This document shows positions 22,101-32,885 of a stretch of 64,000 nt of DNA, in pieces. Under the pieces are notes generated by a model. The model saw only the letters and a list, made by a program, of their open reading frames with translations. It had not been told where the DNA came from and did not search any database. Within the stretch, counting starts at the first letter, position 1. Every line of letters begins with the position of its first letter. Source of the DNA: Plasmodium coatneyi (lineage: Eukaryota > Apicomplexa > Aconoidasida > Haemosporida > Plasmodiidae); assembly GCF_001680005.1 (NCBI RefSeq), contig NC_033569.1, positions 248,001 to 312,000 of the forward strand, given 5' to 3'. Both the position numbers and the translations under genes were made by a program.

Positions 22101-22730
22101 GCTGTTACTGTTTATAAAAAAAAGAAGAAAAGCGAAAACGTAAATTTTTGGCTATTCGCAATTAAGTCAAACAAAACGCGAAGAAACGAACGAGCGAACG
22201 AACCGAAGCAGATTTTCCTCCATCCAAAGTAGGGGGCGAAGCATTATTTTATGCGTTTTGCGTAAATTGTACGTTCGTACGTGAACACAAGGTAGGCACA
22301 TTTTGTTCATTTTTATACGTACCGATCCCTGCGTACAGGGTCATGTGCGCGCGGGGGCGAAAATGCGCCAGGGGAACACACGCATTTGCATATATACGTA
22401 TATATACATATGTATATACCTACGTAACGCATGTACATCCTCATACATGTGAACGTTCCCGTCCCCATCGCTATCCCACCCCCGCGTAATGCAAATTTCC
22501 CCAAAAAAAAATAAACAAAGAAAGAAAAAAACAACCGTGTGTCACTGCAAAGCTGCATGTAATCCCCATTCCCCAATTCACCACCCCCAGGAAGCGTCAA
22601 TCCAGCCGCAACGACCCACCAACACGTGTGTGTTAAACGCGCGTAAATATTTTTATAATAGCATATATAAGGACATACCTGCGCACCTGCTCGCCTGCCC
22701 ATACTAGCGCAAGACCCATCCAACTGCAAC
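19140..22730. other. Divergent intergenic, PIG-S / Bax-inhibitor gene
   Basis: About 3.6 kb between two divergently transcribed genes, so it should hold both promoters. A tracts lie at 19935-19952, 20773-20790 and 22011-22028. One telomere-like GGGTTTAGGG word stands alone near 21134-21143. A 209-codon plus frame at 19802-20431 crosses the first A tract and looks random. No RNA gene is visible. Confidence 0.5.
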
Positions 22731-23603
22731 ATGTATAACAACCAGAACGGAACGGCACCCCCCCCAGCCAACGGGGGCCAGAGCTACGGAGCTGTGTACA
22801 ACCACGGATCATCCTACAACTACAATTATGGACAAGGAAAAGGAAACAATGAACAAAAGGGATACTACTATGACGCCCCCACGAGGGCAACAGCAGCCAA
22901 CGGAGGACTGTACGACGAATTCTCCCTTAACGAATTCTCCTCCACCAAGATTAGACATGGCTTTATTAGAAAAGTATATTCCATATTATCCCTCCAGCTA
23001 TTGATCACCTTTGGCTGTTCCGCATTGGCAGTTCTGTACCAACCATTCAACACGTTCATTGTGACGAACTACACTCTCTTCTTCGTCCTAGGTATCATTT
23101 TAAGCTTACCTATAATGATAACCTTGGCTTGTGTCCCCAATGTAGCCAGAAAATACCCAAGCAATTATTTCCTGCTTCTTTTAATAACCGTTGGTATGAC
23201 CCTAATTGTAACCTTAGCAAGTGCCAGAACAAACTCAGAAATATTTTTTTATGCCTTTGGGACAACTTCTGTTGTGGTCGTAGGGTTAACTATCTTTGCT
23301 TTTCAGACCAAATGGGATTTCACCGGATGGTACGTTTACCTCTTTATGGCCTTTTTAATATTAATGGTGCTAGGCATTGTAGGCATTTTTGTGCGCAGCA
23401 AAGTTTTTAACCTAGTCTTTGCAGGAATTAGCGCCTTCCTCTTGTCCATTTCGATCATTGTGGACACGCAACTCATTATTGGGGGAAAACACAAAAAGTA
23501 TGAATTCTCCGTTGATGACTACATTTTCGCCACGTTGGCCCTCTACATGGATATAATTAATTTGTTCCTTTCCATCCTTTCCATTTTTTCCAACGCGGAG
23601 TGA
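22731..23603 (+). CDS. Bax inhibitor-1 / TMBIM (LFG) family membrane protein
   Basis: A single exon of 290 residues from ATG 22731. Residues 1-80 are Asn/Gly/Tyr-rich and presumably cytosolic. From about 85 the protein is a bundle of seven hydrophobic helices. It carries the family signatures: Arg-x-Gly-Phe-Ile-Arg-Lys-Val-Tyr just before the first helix, Phe-x-x-Lys-Trp-Asp-Phe-Thr in the middle, and near the end an Ile-Val-Asp-Thr-Gln-Leu-Ile helix. A Tyr-Ala-x-Leu-type final helix with Met-Asp-Ile-Ile-Asn-Leu-Phe closes it. TMBIM proteins are pH-sensitive calcium-leak channels of ER, Golgi or plasma membrane linked to stress and cell-death control. The Tyr/Gly-rich N-terminus recalls the GRINA/LFG branch rather than BI-1 itself. 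Which membrane it occupies cannot be told from sequence. Confidence 0.92.
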   Translation: MYNNQNGTAPPPANGGQSYGAVYNHGSSYNYNYGQGKGNNEQKGYYYDAPTRATAANGGLYDEFSLNEFSSTKIRHGFIRKVYSILSLQLLITFGCSALAVLYQPFNTFIVTNYTLFFVLGIILSLPIMITLACVPNVARKYPSNYFLLLLITVGMTLIVTLASARTNSEIFFYAFGTTSVVVVGLTIFAFQTKWDFTGWYVYLFMAFLILMVLGIVGIFVRSKVFNLVFAGISAFLLSISIIVDTQLIIGGKHKKYEFSVDDYIFATLALYMDIINLFLSILSIFSNAE

Positions 23604-24771
23604 TGAGGTGCGCCCATTGGAGTGGGTACATACCGACCAACTAGCCGACGAACTAGCCGACCAACTAGCCAGCCGACTAGCCTACCGAATGATACATGTG
23701 AAGCTATGCTTACTACACTATGTTATATACATGTATATATATATATATCTACCCATTGTATATAGCGTAAAATAAATATACTGAGTTTAAAACCTGCCGT
23801 TCCATACCACTCCCACCTCTGCGTGGGTGTCTATTACCCCCCAAAGAAAAGAAAAAAAAAAAAAAAAAAAAAGTGAACACCCCACTTGCGTATGTGTGTA
23901 TGTACATGTGCGCAGTGGCGTGTGTAATTATACATCTGCAAACGTCTGTTGTATTTTTACTTTTTTTTTTTTTTTTTTTTTTTTTACGTTTTAAATATAT
24001 AATTAAAAACTTAATTTTTAATGTATAAAGAAATGCATGTTTTCATGTAAAAAAAAAAATTGATATAACGATATAGAGGGGGACGAAATTTTCCTTCCAA
24101 GCCCATTTGGAATGACCACCGAGTGTTCACCTTTACGAGCAATCGAAGCGAAGGACTGTGACCCACCTACCCCTCCACCGTCTGCTTCTTCAATTACATC
24201 GCCAAAGGGACAACCTCGCCATTGGTCCACTGCAACATGGGGCAGACATGCCAAGACAGAACTAGGTAGAACAACCGAATTGACGGGCACCCCCACGTAC
24301 GTGTTGTATATGTACACCAGAAACATTTCCCTTGGGGATTATCTTTTTTGAACGGGTCATGCATTTTGGTGAACTGTTCAGGCAATTGGGGGATTTTTTT
24401 CTTTACTTCTTTACCAAGGTGAGTGCACACAAATAACGTGTTTTCTGACTTTTCCATATTTACGAAAAAAAACATTTACTGAGTAAAGGCGAAGTGTGGG
24501 CTAAACAGCTTTCTCGCTAACGTAGGATCACATACACACGGACATTTCCGCCCTGCACAAAAGGGGTGGCCATTTCTGATGGTCTGCTTTCGAAAGGTAT
24601 ATCCCCCAAGAAGAAAAGTGCACAACGTGCGCAACGTGTGCAACGGGACAAACACGGCAACAGCTCGTCACCGAAAATTTTGCCGCTCACGTCAGGGGCA
24701 GTAAACAATTTTGCACAGGGCAATACACACCCACACGAGAATGCATGCGTGGAGCGTGCCACGTTTGGCAC
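23604..24771. other. Convergent intergenic with tandem and AT repeats
   Basis: 3' flanks of the Bax-inhibitor gene and of the unknown gene. It holds a short CCGACCAACTAG-type tandem repeat, an AT dinucleotide run at about 23734-23748, an A tract at about 23851-23872 and a T tract at about 23962-23985. No coding signal is seen. Confidence 0.6.
23633..23686. repeat. Short degenerate tandem repeat, unit about 12 bp (GACCAACTAGCC)
   Basis: Four to five imperfect copies of a unit containing ACTAGCC follow the Bax-inhibitor stop codon by about 30 bases. The same ACTAGCC/GCTAGCC word recurs in other intergenic stretches (near 36283, 36322, 42317 and 63026-63056). Confidence 0.7.
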
Positions 24772-25641
24772 CTACGAAATGTACCCGCTCAGTTTTTCCC
24801 ACGTGTTTTTTATATTAAACTTGGGGGACTCCTCCACGTTAAGCAAGTTCTTCCTGTTGTTGTTTGCTTCTTCCGCGTCGATGGATTGGTTGCCTGTGTC
24901 CGTGTCTGCTTTTGCTTCGGCTTCCGCTTCTACTTCTCCCCTTGCCGCCTCCTGCGTGAGCGAATTTGTAGCGCACAACTCGGGGTCTGCGCCCTCCTCC
25001 ATTATGCTCTTATTGCTTCGTACGGCTGTGGGGCCAATCGAAGACAGTTTCCTCTTGATCAATTCGGACTGGCTGCGCTCGCTTAGGTAGGCCTCACTGT
25101 CTCCTGCCTTTCTGAACCTTTCCTTATACTTACTAAACAGCGAATCCTCTGCATTATTTGTCTTCTGTACACGTCTGTAGTCTAAATTTTCGTAGCTAAC
25201 GAACTCTCTGGTTATTGTTTTTTCTTGCTGACTGGGTTGGGGGCTTGTTATAGGGGATTGTCCCTCTTCGTATTTTCCTCCCTCGTCGTTTCTCCCTCCG
25301 TCCACGTTTTTTTCCCCATCAGCAATGTTCAAAAGTTTGTAGACATGCCCTTTTAATATGTAGTACAACTTCTTATACCAGGGGAGGTGTCCATACTTGG
25401 AGTTCTCGCATTTGAAGCAGGAAGAAAATTTCGAGTCGTTCAGTTTATTTTTCCATTCGATTTTTTTAACGGTGAAATAATCAAATGTGTCCTTCTTCGT
25501 TTTTTCATATTCTGAGCACAGTTTGTCCAGCCAATTCATTTCGCTCTTTTTCTTCTTGGCAATTTCCTCCTTTTTCCTCAGGTTGAAAACTGCTGTGGAT
25601 TTGTCCACGGAGTAGGCGTAGAGCTCGGCTATCCGCTTCAT
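24772..25641 (-). CDS. Conserved-looking protein of unknown function
   Basis: ATG 25641 gives 289 residues; the open frame extends 13 codons upstream but begins with TTG. I do not recognise it. Residues 1-75 are basic and helical, with many Lys and several Trp/Tyr residues (Met-Asn-Trp-Leu-Asp-Lys-Leu, Ile-Glu-Trp-Lys-Asn-Lys). A Cys-Phe-Lys-Cys pair sits near 79-82, followed by a Leu-Pro-Trp-Tyr-Lys-Lys-Leu-Tyr-Tyr segment. The middle is a Gly/Asp/Glu-rich linker. The tail has alternating Ala/Glu stretches and ends with a Trp-Glu-Lys-Leu-Ser-Gly-Tyr motif. It has no signal peptide or membrane helix. The structured ends flanking a variable linker suggest a real protein. It starts divergently from the BAP-like gene at 27304. 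Confidence 0.7.
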   Translation of the reverse strand: MKRIAELYAYSVDKSTAVFNLRKKEEIAKKKKSEMNWLDKLCSEYEKTKKDTFDYFTVKKIEWKNKLNDSKFSSCFKCENSKYGHLPWYKKLYYILKGHVYKLLNIADGEKNVDGGRNDEGGKYEEGQSPITSPQPSQQEKTITREFVSYENLDYRRVQKTNNAEDSLFSKYKERFRKAGDSEAYLSERSQSELIKRKLSSIGPTAVRSNKSIMEEGADPELCATNSLTQEAARGEVEAEAEAKADTDTGNQSIDAEEANNNRKNLLNVEESPKFNIKNTWEKLSGYIS

Positions 25642-26680
25642 CTTGGCGTGCGCGGGGTGAGCAAGCGAAAAAACGAACAAATGTACAAATTCACAATATC
25701 ACAAATTCGCAAATTTACAGATAGACAAATCGACAAATGTACAGATCGAGTGACAAATTTCCTGCGCTGAGATATAGAACTGCTTCCAACTGAGAGACAA
25801 AATGAAGTGTTAAAAACAACGGATACTAAAAACGTTTGTATTTTGCATTTTTTTTATGAACAGTCAAAAAAAAAAAAAAAAAAAAAAGCCATAACTATGT
25901 GTTTTCCATTTGAAGATTTTTTTTTTAGAGCTAACCAGATAGCTATTTTTTTTTTTTTTTTTTTTTTTTTGCACTTTTTGCGGACAGAAAAAAAAAAAAA
26001 AGCTCTAAAAAGGTAATCGCGTTTTACACCAATTTTCTTATTTACCGAGCCTACAAACTGGGATATAAAAATGGGGAATAAAATCAGATCGTGTCATGCA
26101 AAGACAGGTGGTGATTAATTTCCACTATTCCTACAACTGGTGTGCCACATACTGACCAAGTTAACATTAGCAACACCCCAACCTTTCAGCGAACTGTATT
26201 CTCCACTGGGAGTAAACGACAGTGAAATGCACAAGTGCACACAGAGACCCGTGGTGATGCCCTTTTCAACGTAAAAAAATTTGATTTGCCTGTGGGGAGA
26301 AAAGATCTATTTTTTTTTTCCCTGTGTCACAAGTGGTAATACCCATGCTGTTGCATTTTACAACGTTCGTCACAGACGTCTTGACCTTTGTACCAACGTT
26401 GCTACAGCAATAGGGCGGCATGTACTAGGAAAACGAGAGGAACTATTAAAGGGGGTTCTTACACCAAGCAGAATGTGTTGTCCCTGTTCATGCTTTTCCA
26501 TAACGCCAGAAACGCTTGCCAACGTGGCATGGATCGCCCCTTTTGGAAAATCATCCTCTCACTGGTTCGCTAACTGCTTAAAAAATTTAACCATCAGTCC
26601 ATGGAATAAAATTGCACAACCGCATATTACCACGTCGCTAAACCTGGTGCTCATCACCCTCAGGGAATTTTGCGGAGCTC

Positions 26681-26719
<39 letters not shown>

Positions 26720-27303
26720 AACTCAAATCACATTTTGTCATAACAAATAAAATTAAGTTAAATTAAATTAAAGTGACATTGTGACGGTTCATTCTTCAAG
26801 GGGAGTTCGGCTTATACACCCACATTATGGTGGCAGTTTTGAGAAAATCAATGGATAACCCTTTTTCCACAGAAAAGCAAAAATATGAACAAGTTAAGAA
26901 GGGTGCCACAAAATCGCAGCTTCTCTTTTCCAACAAATTACACTGAAATGAATATGCTGCTTACAAAAGCCTAACGATATGGAGATACCTTCATAAAATA
27001 AACTAATTTTTTAAGTTGCTTTTATGTGTACGTAAAAACATGCAGAACTTTCCCCCAGGTCGATTTTATCCAAGGGCACGATATTTTAATACTTGTGTAG
27101 CGGTAGCATCAGAAAATCCATTTTGTGTTTCCACTGAAAGAGGGTTCTTTTTTTCTAAACAAGGGAAGCGCTCACCTCTGAGAAGAGTAGATCTTTCCTC
27201 CCAGTAGAAGAGCATTACCCCTTAATTGTACTCCTTCCGACGTAGCCCATTAGTGCAGGATTTGTTTCCCCCCCTACTGGCTTACCCCTCATTTTAGCCC
27301 GAA
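25642..27303. other. Divergent intergenic, unknown gene / BAP29/31-like gene
   Basis: A promoter region for two divergent genes. It contains several long homopolymers, near 25866-25887 (A), 25948-25970 (T), 25988-26002 (A) and 26683-26717 (35 A). The 161-codon plus frame at 26281-26766 ends in the 35-A run and is not convincing. Confidence 0.5.
26683..26717. repeat. Poly(dA) tract, 35 bases
   Basis: An uninterrupted A run, one of the longest of some thirty intergenic A/T homopolymers in the window. Such poly(dA:dT) tracts are typical of Plasmodium intergenic DNA and disfavour nucleosomes. Confidence 0.9.
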
Positions 27304-27717
27304 ATGACCCTTCTCAAGCTAATATACGTAATAGTGATGCCGCTTGGCATAACGCTCCTTTTGTCCTGCCTGCTGAAAATAAGATTCCTAGTACAGTTCA
27401 GTTATTCATTTTGTCGCAAACAAATTGGGGACTCCCCTATCAGAATAGTCTCCCTAATTTTACTCCTAAACTTTATGCTTTTCATGACCGAATCGTATAA
27501 ATTGAAATATGGCGTGAACAAAATATATAACCCGAAGGAGGCCATACCGGGGCTGTCAGATGAGTACTACAAAATTTACAAATGGAGACATGAGCGGAAC
27601 TGGTGGATTGGCCTTTCTAATTTGTGCATATGGTTAATGTTGTGGAGGTCAACGGGGATAATAAATAATTACGTTAAATACTTGGAGAACAGGAAAACGC
27701 AGATGCGACTTCTATGA
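27304..27717 (+). CDS. BAP29/BAP31-like ER membrane protein (N-terminal membrane domain only)
   Basis: ATG 27304 gives 137 residues with three hydrophobic helices (about 3-25, 45-62 and 97-118). The third is preceded by a Trp-Arg-His-Glu-Arg-Asn-Trp-Trp-Ile-Gly segment. This matches the membrane domain of B-cell-receptor-associated proteins (metazoan BAP29/31, yeast Yet family), where an Arg-Ala-Gln-Arg-Asn-x-Tyr-Ile segment precedes the last helix. Those proteins are ER cargo and chaperone factors. The cytosolic coiled coil and KKxx retrieval signal of the long forms are absent; the protein ends Met-Arg-Leu-Leu. I saw no downstream exon that would restore them. Family assignment rests on pattern and topology. 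Confidence 0.72.
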   Translation: MTLLKLIYVIVMPLGITLLLSCLLKIRFLVQFSYSFCRKQIGDSPIRIVSLILLLNFMLFMTESYKLKYGVNKIYNPKEAIPGLSDEYYKIYKWRHERNWWIGLSNLCIWLMLWRSTGIINNYVKYLENRKTQMRLL

Positions 27718-28655
27718 CGGGGGAGCATCAATTTCGGAGAGAAGTGTTACACGTGAAAAACCGGCAGGGAAAAGTTTCCAAACGAGCATTTACCCCTCCC
27801 CCTTGGGCTTGGTACATTTTCGTTTTGTTATCTCCCCCTTCTCATTTTGAACGCACACTGTGGCGCATAACGAGCGAAATGGGCCTCAAGCAAATGTTTA
27901 TGTATCTCACGTTTTTCGTTCTTCCATATTTCATCCCTTTTGTACCATTCGTGTACCTGTCTTTTTCTTACCCGGCACGCATCCCACATTTCTTTTTTTT
28001 TTTTGTTAACCATGCTACATGCTTGTCTGTGTGCACAGCTAGCCAAAATGGCAACAAGGGGAAAAAAAAATTTTTTTTTTTTTTTCCAATTTGGCACATT
28101 AGTGGTACATATTACAACGGTGGGAGTCCCTGCATGAGGTAAAAAGAAATATGCACTGTTTCCTCTATTTGTACTTTTCCCTTTATACATTAGTTTAACG
28201 TACGAGTTTGCAAAAGTTGTTTTCACTTCAAACTTGGTGAAGCGGTATGATTTATGGCCAGGTGATACAAAAAAAATATATATATATTTTGTATGACCTG
28301 GTCAGGCAAAAAAAAAAAAAAAAAAAGCTACTTTACTAACTGGCTCCGCTGCTCGACCAGCCTACCACAAAATTTCGCTTAATTTTAAAAAATCCCAAAT
28401 GTGCAAAATCCTAGATGGATGAATGAAGTTCGACCGAAGGGTGTCGTGAGGATACAATGCAAAACAGAGCAAAGCAGCGTAGCGGAACGCTTGGCCTCGC
28501 TCTCCCAACAAATGCCTCCCTTGAAATGTGCAGACGAGGGGGGGAGGCGAAAAAAGTGTGCTAATTTTAACAAAAAAAAGAAATGTGCCAAAAAGGGTAA
28601 CGTGACAACGTGACAACGCTGAAAATGTTTACAACGGTGGCATGCCGGGCGGTCG
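27718..28655. other. Convergent intergenic, BAP-like gene / RBM22
   Basis: 3' flanks of both genes. It has a T run at 28070-28085, an A run near 28310-28326 and an AT-rich hairpin-like stretch around 28270-28290. No coding signal is seen. Confidence 0.6.
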
Positions 28656-29831
28656 CTACTTGCGCTGCTCCGCCTCGGACGGGCGCATGGACAAATAGGG
28701 CGCGGAGTTAGGCGCTTTGGGATTAAAATTGTAATTCTGATAGGGGAAAAACATGGGCGGAGCAGGCACCGTCATCCCGGGCGGTGCCGGAGCATCTGCT
28801 TTGTTATTTTTCTTCATAAAGTTCACATTTCTGTTGTTTTGCCATTTGTTGTTGTACCACCCATAGGGGGCAGCCCCGGCAGGGAGTCCCCCTGGTGGGG
28901 GGGGCACAAATGGCCCAGCACCAGCACCCCTGGGCATTACTTCTTCCTGGAGAATAACAGTTAAATTGGATCCATTCAATTCGAGGCCATCTTTATACGT
29001 CTCTGCTGCTTTCTTTGCAGACTGTGCATTGGCATACGAAATGAACATTTTCGAATCCTTAGGGATCATTTTAATTGATTTAATTTCACCAAATTTTTTA
29101 AAACAATCTTTTACATTGACTTGACTTACAGCTTCGCTAATTCCATGGATACAAATATTGTTTGCCATAAATCGGTTATCCTCATTTTGCTTTTCATACC
29201 TTGTGAGTATTTTCTCAGCCAACACATCATTTTCTCCAGTATACCTACTTTTAATATTTTGATTGCTTAGCGATTTGTCTAAGTGTATTTCCTTATGAAG
29301 GTAAGGACATTCTGCTCCTCGATTACATTCATTTTTTCTCCAAAAACTACAAACCCTTGCCATGTTTCTCTTAAAATAAGGATCCCTTCTCCTCAATTTT
29401 GACAAATCCAAATTCCCTCGATCAATTTTGTTATACGTATTGGTATCAAGATTTTTTTCTACTTGTTCGAGAAAAGAGTTTCTATTCGTTTCATTTTCTG
29501 GCATAGAGACAATACTCGTTTCGAGAAATTTGTCCCTGACTTGTACAGGTAAATTATATTGTAAATCGAATAAACATGTCTGGCATACATTTTTCACTTT
29601 TGCACACATGTTGCAAATAATTGTTTGTTTGTATCGAGACTTCTGCCCCGGTTTCCACCTAAACAGGGTGAAGGGGTTATTGCAGATTTTGCACTCTTTT
29701 CCATTTTCTTCTTTTATTAATCGAACGTATGGGTTTTCTCCTAGGCAGGTTTCACAAAGGATGGGCAGTTCTGCGCTTTCTGCTCCTTGCTTCTTCACGT
29801 CCGCCCTAACGTTGTGTCCGTATCTGTCCAT
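28656..29831 (-). CDS. RBM22: Pre-mRNA-splicing factor RBM22 / SLT11-CWC2 family
   Basis: ATG 29831 gives 391 residues; the frame opens ten codons earlier at GTG. The N-terminal zinc-binding region (about 26-86) has repeated Cys-x-x-Cys pairs, as in SLT11/ECM2 and RBM22. A CCCH finger (Cys-x8-Cys-x5-Cys-x3-His, about 161-179) and an RRM (about 224-296) follow, the RRM having the RNP-like segment Lys-Met-Phe-Ile-Ser-Tyr-Ala. The Pro/Gly/Asn-rich tail is also family-typical. RBM22/Cwc2 contacts U6 snRNA and shapes the catalytic centre of the activated spliceosome in the nucleus. Length is close to the human protein (420). It opens a run of same-strand RNA-processing genes, but the spacing (over 1 kb) argues against shared transcription. 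Confidence 0.95.
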   Translation of the reverse strand: MDRYGHNVRADVKKQGAESAELPILCETCLGENPYVRLIKEENGKECKICNNPFTLFRWKPGQKSRYKQTIICNMCAKVKNVCQTCLFDLQYNLPVQVRDKFLETSIVSMPENETNRNSFLEQVEKNLDTNTYNKIDRGNLDLSKLRRRDPYFKRNMARVCSFWRKNECNRGAECPYLHKEIHLDKSLSNQNIKSRYTGENDVLAEKILTRYEKQNEDNRFMANNICIHGISEAVSQVNVKDCFKKFGEIKSIKMIPKDSKMFISYANAQSAKKAAETYKDGLELNGSNLTVILQEEVMPRGAGAGPFVPPPPGGLPAGAAPYGWYNNKWQNNRNVNFMKKNNKADAPAPPGMTVPAPPMFFPYQNYNFNPKAPNSAPYLSMRPSEAEQRK

Positions 29832-31138
29832 GTTGCGTGAAGTGTTTATAATAACGGTCACCCGCGTGTTGGCTGGACTGATTTGCCTATATACACGTTA
29901 TATGTCACCATAGGCGTACCTCACTAGGTCCCACGCTGTGTTGACTGCGTCCCTCTACATGGCCACGTTGCTCTCCCAGCATCGCAATTTTCTTCAGTAC
30001 ATATCTGGAAGAACGGGCAGCGCTGTTCGGGATTATATAGCCCGTTTATAACCAGCCATTCGGTTATGAGTAGCCTGGCCGATCAACTACATATGGCAAT
30101 GTCCCGTAAAAAAAGTGACTATGTGGGTAGGCTACATAAAATGCTGCTGTGGCGGCTAAGCGAGAAGGTGCCTCCTCCAATTGGTCGCTCGATCAGCCCT
30201 ATAAAGTAACTCCCACGTTATGGCGAACTGTACATAACTCAAGCAGAAGAAATACAAAATGCCGTATCCACGAGCAACTTTCGATCACTACGTTATTAAG
30301 AAAAAATGAAGTGAACCTCCCTCGGCGCGTTAACACCGCGCGGTCACCTTCGCCCTCTTAAAGGATGGCAACAAACCGCAGGGGCTGCAAACCGTTACGT
30401 TTATTTTTTGAAAGAGGAGAATTTACGCATTCGCAAAATGGGGCACGCCGCACTTGTTTAGCCTAAGCGGCACTGTTCAGGTGATTCCTTTTCGTTTCCG
30501 CTTTTTTTGTTTTTTTTTTTCTTTTCCCTATTCCTCTTCGCCGCGCCCCTCCGAGGGGCTGGTCCGACTAGAGGCTTCCTTTCCAATGCCCTTTTTTCAA
30601 ATGGGGGATTTAAAATATGGGAAAAAAAAAAAAAAAAAAGGACTGGTCAACGTCAAAATTTGAGGCATTTCAACAACAAATTCAAAATTTACGATTCAAA
30701 AAAAATAAAACAAAATGACAAATTAATTTACGTGATGAGTTTATATTTGCAAACAAATTAACAAACGGAGAATTACGTTGTTTTTTTTTCTATCCATTTC
30801 TGTGTCCCTCCTTACGCCAGCATAGGATAGCAGCGCAGTCTACGTCAAAGGGAGTGCTACATGCCAATCTGTTGGACGACATTCCCCTCACGGTTTAAAC
30901 GAAGGTCCATTTTGAAGGTCACTTATTTTTTCCCCCACGTTGTACAAAATGGGGTATATCCCATGTAAGTCCCTAAACGTGGATGTTCCTTCCTTTCCCC
31001 GCAGTGCACAACGGACGTGTTGGAAGTGTGCATACGGACCTATGCACAAACTAGCGGACAACGCAAAAAAAAAAAAAAAAAAAATGCAAAGAGAACTCCC
31101 TATTTTAACTGCACCTTTTTATGTAACAACCCCCCGTC
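29832..31138. other. Intergenic, methyltransferase gene to RBM22
   Basis: It lies between the METTL-type stop codon and the RBM22 start, both on the minus strand. A tracts lie near 30620-30639 and 31063-31084. The short plus frames have no protein character. Confidence 0.55.
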
Positions 31139-32227
31139 CTAGCGCTTCCTAAAAATGGACTGCACCCAAATTCGCTTCATCTCCAAATTTCGTTTCCTAT
31201 TCTTAACGATCCTAGTGATGTACCCATTTTGCACTTCCTCAAAAAAACCATTTTCGCAAAAAAGGTTCCGCAGTTCCTCCGTTTTGAAAAAGTACACAAA
31301 GGTTTTATCCCCGCGAACGTAAAAATTTTCGGACATTTTTTTTTCCTTCTTGTTGGCAAATCTCACTTGTGCTAAATCGTACAGTCCGTAATCGCGTAGC
31401 AAAACGTAGCCTCCTCTTTTTAAGTACCTGTACGAATGGTAAATAACATTCTTCATTTTCTCAGGTTGTACTGAGGACAAAACGTAAATGAGCAGAACGA
31501 TGTCCACGGTCCCTACGTCGCACACCTCCGTGGAATCTCCTTCGGGGGATGTTATGTCCACTACGCTCGTTTTGATTAAATTTCCCATTTTTCTATAACG
31601 CTTCAGTTCGAAAATATCGGAACTGGCGTCTTCCTCTTCGGAGTTGTTCTCCTCCTGAGTCACTTCAGCGGCATTCGTTGGGACGTCCTCCGTTTCCTCT
31701 ACGTCGTTGCTTGCCACGTTGTTTGTCTCTTCCCCCGCCGCCCCCTTCAACTGCTCATTCAAACTGACCACCCGGTTCCACTTCTCATTCAGCAGATTTA
31801 TTGCATTTTTCGAAAAGTCTATCCCGATGCAGTTTAAATGATCGTACTGCATTAGTAGCGGTATTAGCGTATTTCCGACCCCGCATCCGATTTCCAGTAC
31901 GAGCTTCTTCTCTTTGCTACTCCCCACGTGTGTTGCGCCTTCCCCACCGTCTTCTATAGCATCCCCAGTCTGCTCTTCATTTATGGACGTCTCTCCCCTG
32001 AAGATGTGGTCGAACTCGATTCTTATCCACTTCCTATCTTTAAAAAAATTGGTTTTGTAATGATGGTAAAACTTATCCCAGTTCTTTTTCGTCTCACTTA
32101 TCAGTTTCTCCTTCTGGCACTCCCGCAGAACGCGCCGATTGCTTTCAATAATTTTCTTCTCATTTTCTACTGCTTCTTCGGAAAGGGTAAAATTGACTAC
32201 AATGTCCGAATCGAAGAAGGGTCTCAT
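31139..32227 (-). CDS. METTL2/6/8-type tRNA N3-methylcytidine methyltransferase
   Basis: ATG 32227 gives 362 residues of a Rossmann-fold SAM methyltransferase. The upstream segment has the family-typical Lys-Asn-Trp-Asp-Lys-Phe-Tyr (about 48-54) and Phe-Phe-Lys-Asp-Arg-Lys-Trp (about 61-67). Motif I is Leu-Glu-Ile-Gly-Cys-Gly-Val-Gly-Asn-Thr (about 111-120) and motif II Gly-Ile-Asp-Phe-Ser (about 135-139). A later Leu-Leu-Arg-Asp-Tyr-Gly-Leu-Tyr-Asp fits the METTL6/METTL8/Trm140 group, which makes m3C32 in tRNA anticodon loops. Glu/Asn-rich inserts (near 78-103 and 165-200) are Plasmodium-type low complexity. I cannot say which tRNAs it modifies. It lies next to a tRNA-splicing endonuclease subunit on the same strand. 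Confidence 0.88.
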   Translation of the reverse strand: MRPFFDSDIVVNFTLSEEAVENEKKIIESNRRVLRECQKEKLISETKKNWDKFYHHYKTNFFKDRKWIRIEFDHIFRGETSINEEQTGDAIEDGGEGATHVGSSKEKKLVLEIGCGVGNTLIPLLMQYDHLNCIGIDFSKNAINLLNEKWNRVVSLNEQLKGAAGEETNNVASNDVEETEDVPTNAAEVTQEENNSEEEDASSDIFELKRYRKMGNLIKTSVVDITSPEGDSTEVCDVGTVDIVLLIYVLSSVQPEKMKNVIYHSYRYLKRGGYVLLRDYGLYDLAQVRFANKKEKKMSENFYVRGDKTFVYFFKTEELRNLFCENGFFEEVQNGYITRIVKNRKRNLEMKRIWVQSIFRKR

Positions 32228-32286
32228 ATTTCTTGATTTGCAAATTTGGAGGGGGGCACAAAATCAACATAGCTGGCAAACGGAAG

Positions 32287-32321
<35 letters not shown>

Positions 32322-32885
32322 ACCTGACTTGTTCATACAAATTGGTTTCAATTTTGTTCCGTTCTGCTGTTTTTTTTTTTTTTTTTTAGCTAGCCATACT
32401 GTCAAATTGTTGGTTACGCCCCATTACAAGCTTGACACTGAGTTTACAATAATTTAACTTCCTTCTGTGAGTTTCTCCCTCACAAGTGTTGTAAAAAGGG
32501 CTGGTTGAGCAGAACGAATTTATACCTCTGCGTATTCGCCCTTTCGGACGTTTCGTGGTCCCTACGTTGCAACAGAAACGGATTTTCCTGCGTTGCGCAC
32601 ATGTTTTTAATTGGGTTAACATTTGTCAATTTCGATATGGGGTTCCTTCCACAGCGGGCACATTTACGAATGCTGTCGCGGTAGGTCTGTGGGTGTTACG
32701 GTTATACTTCCCACTCTTTAATGATGCATATTGTGGAAAAAAATTATGGCAGAGCAAAACAAAGCAGAGTACAGAAAAAGATACGGATAGCAGGCACTAC
32801 CTCGCCGGATATACAAAGCCACGCGCTTATAAAGACAGCTGCTAATTCATCGACCCTTGCAACAACCATTACCCTGAGGGGACCT
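32228..32885. other. Intergenic, endonuclease subunit to methyltransferase
   Basis: It contains a 34-A run at 32287-32320 and a T run near 32370-32387, about 50 bases apart. A transcript through both could fold into a long A/U hairpin. No gene is seen. Confidence 0.55.
32287..32320. repeat. Poly(dA) tract, 34 bases
   Basis: An uninterrupted A run about 60 bases upstream of the methyltransferase ATG, a likely nucleosome-free promoter element by analogy with other Plasmodium promoters. Confidence 0.85.

Noticed and set aside
26281..26766. 161-codon plus-strand frame
   Set aside because: It ends inside the 35-A run. Several Cys/His residues but no recognisable domain.
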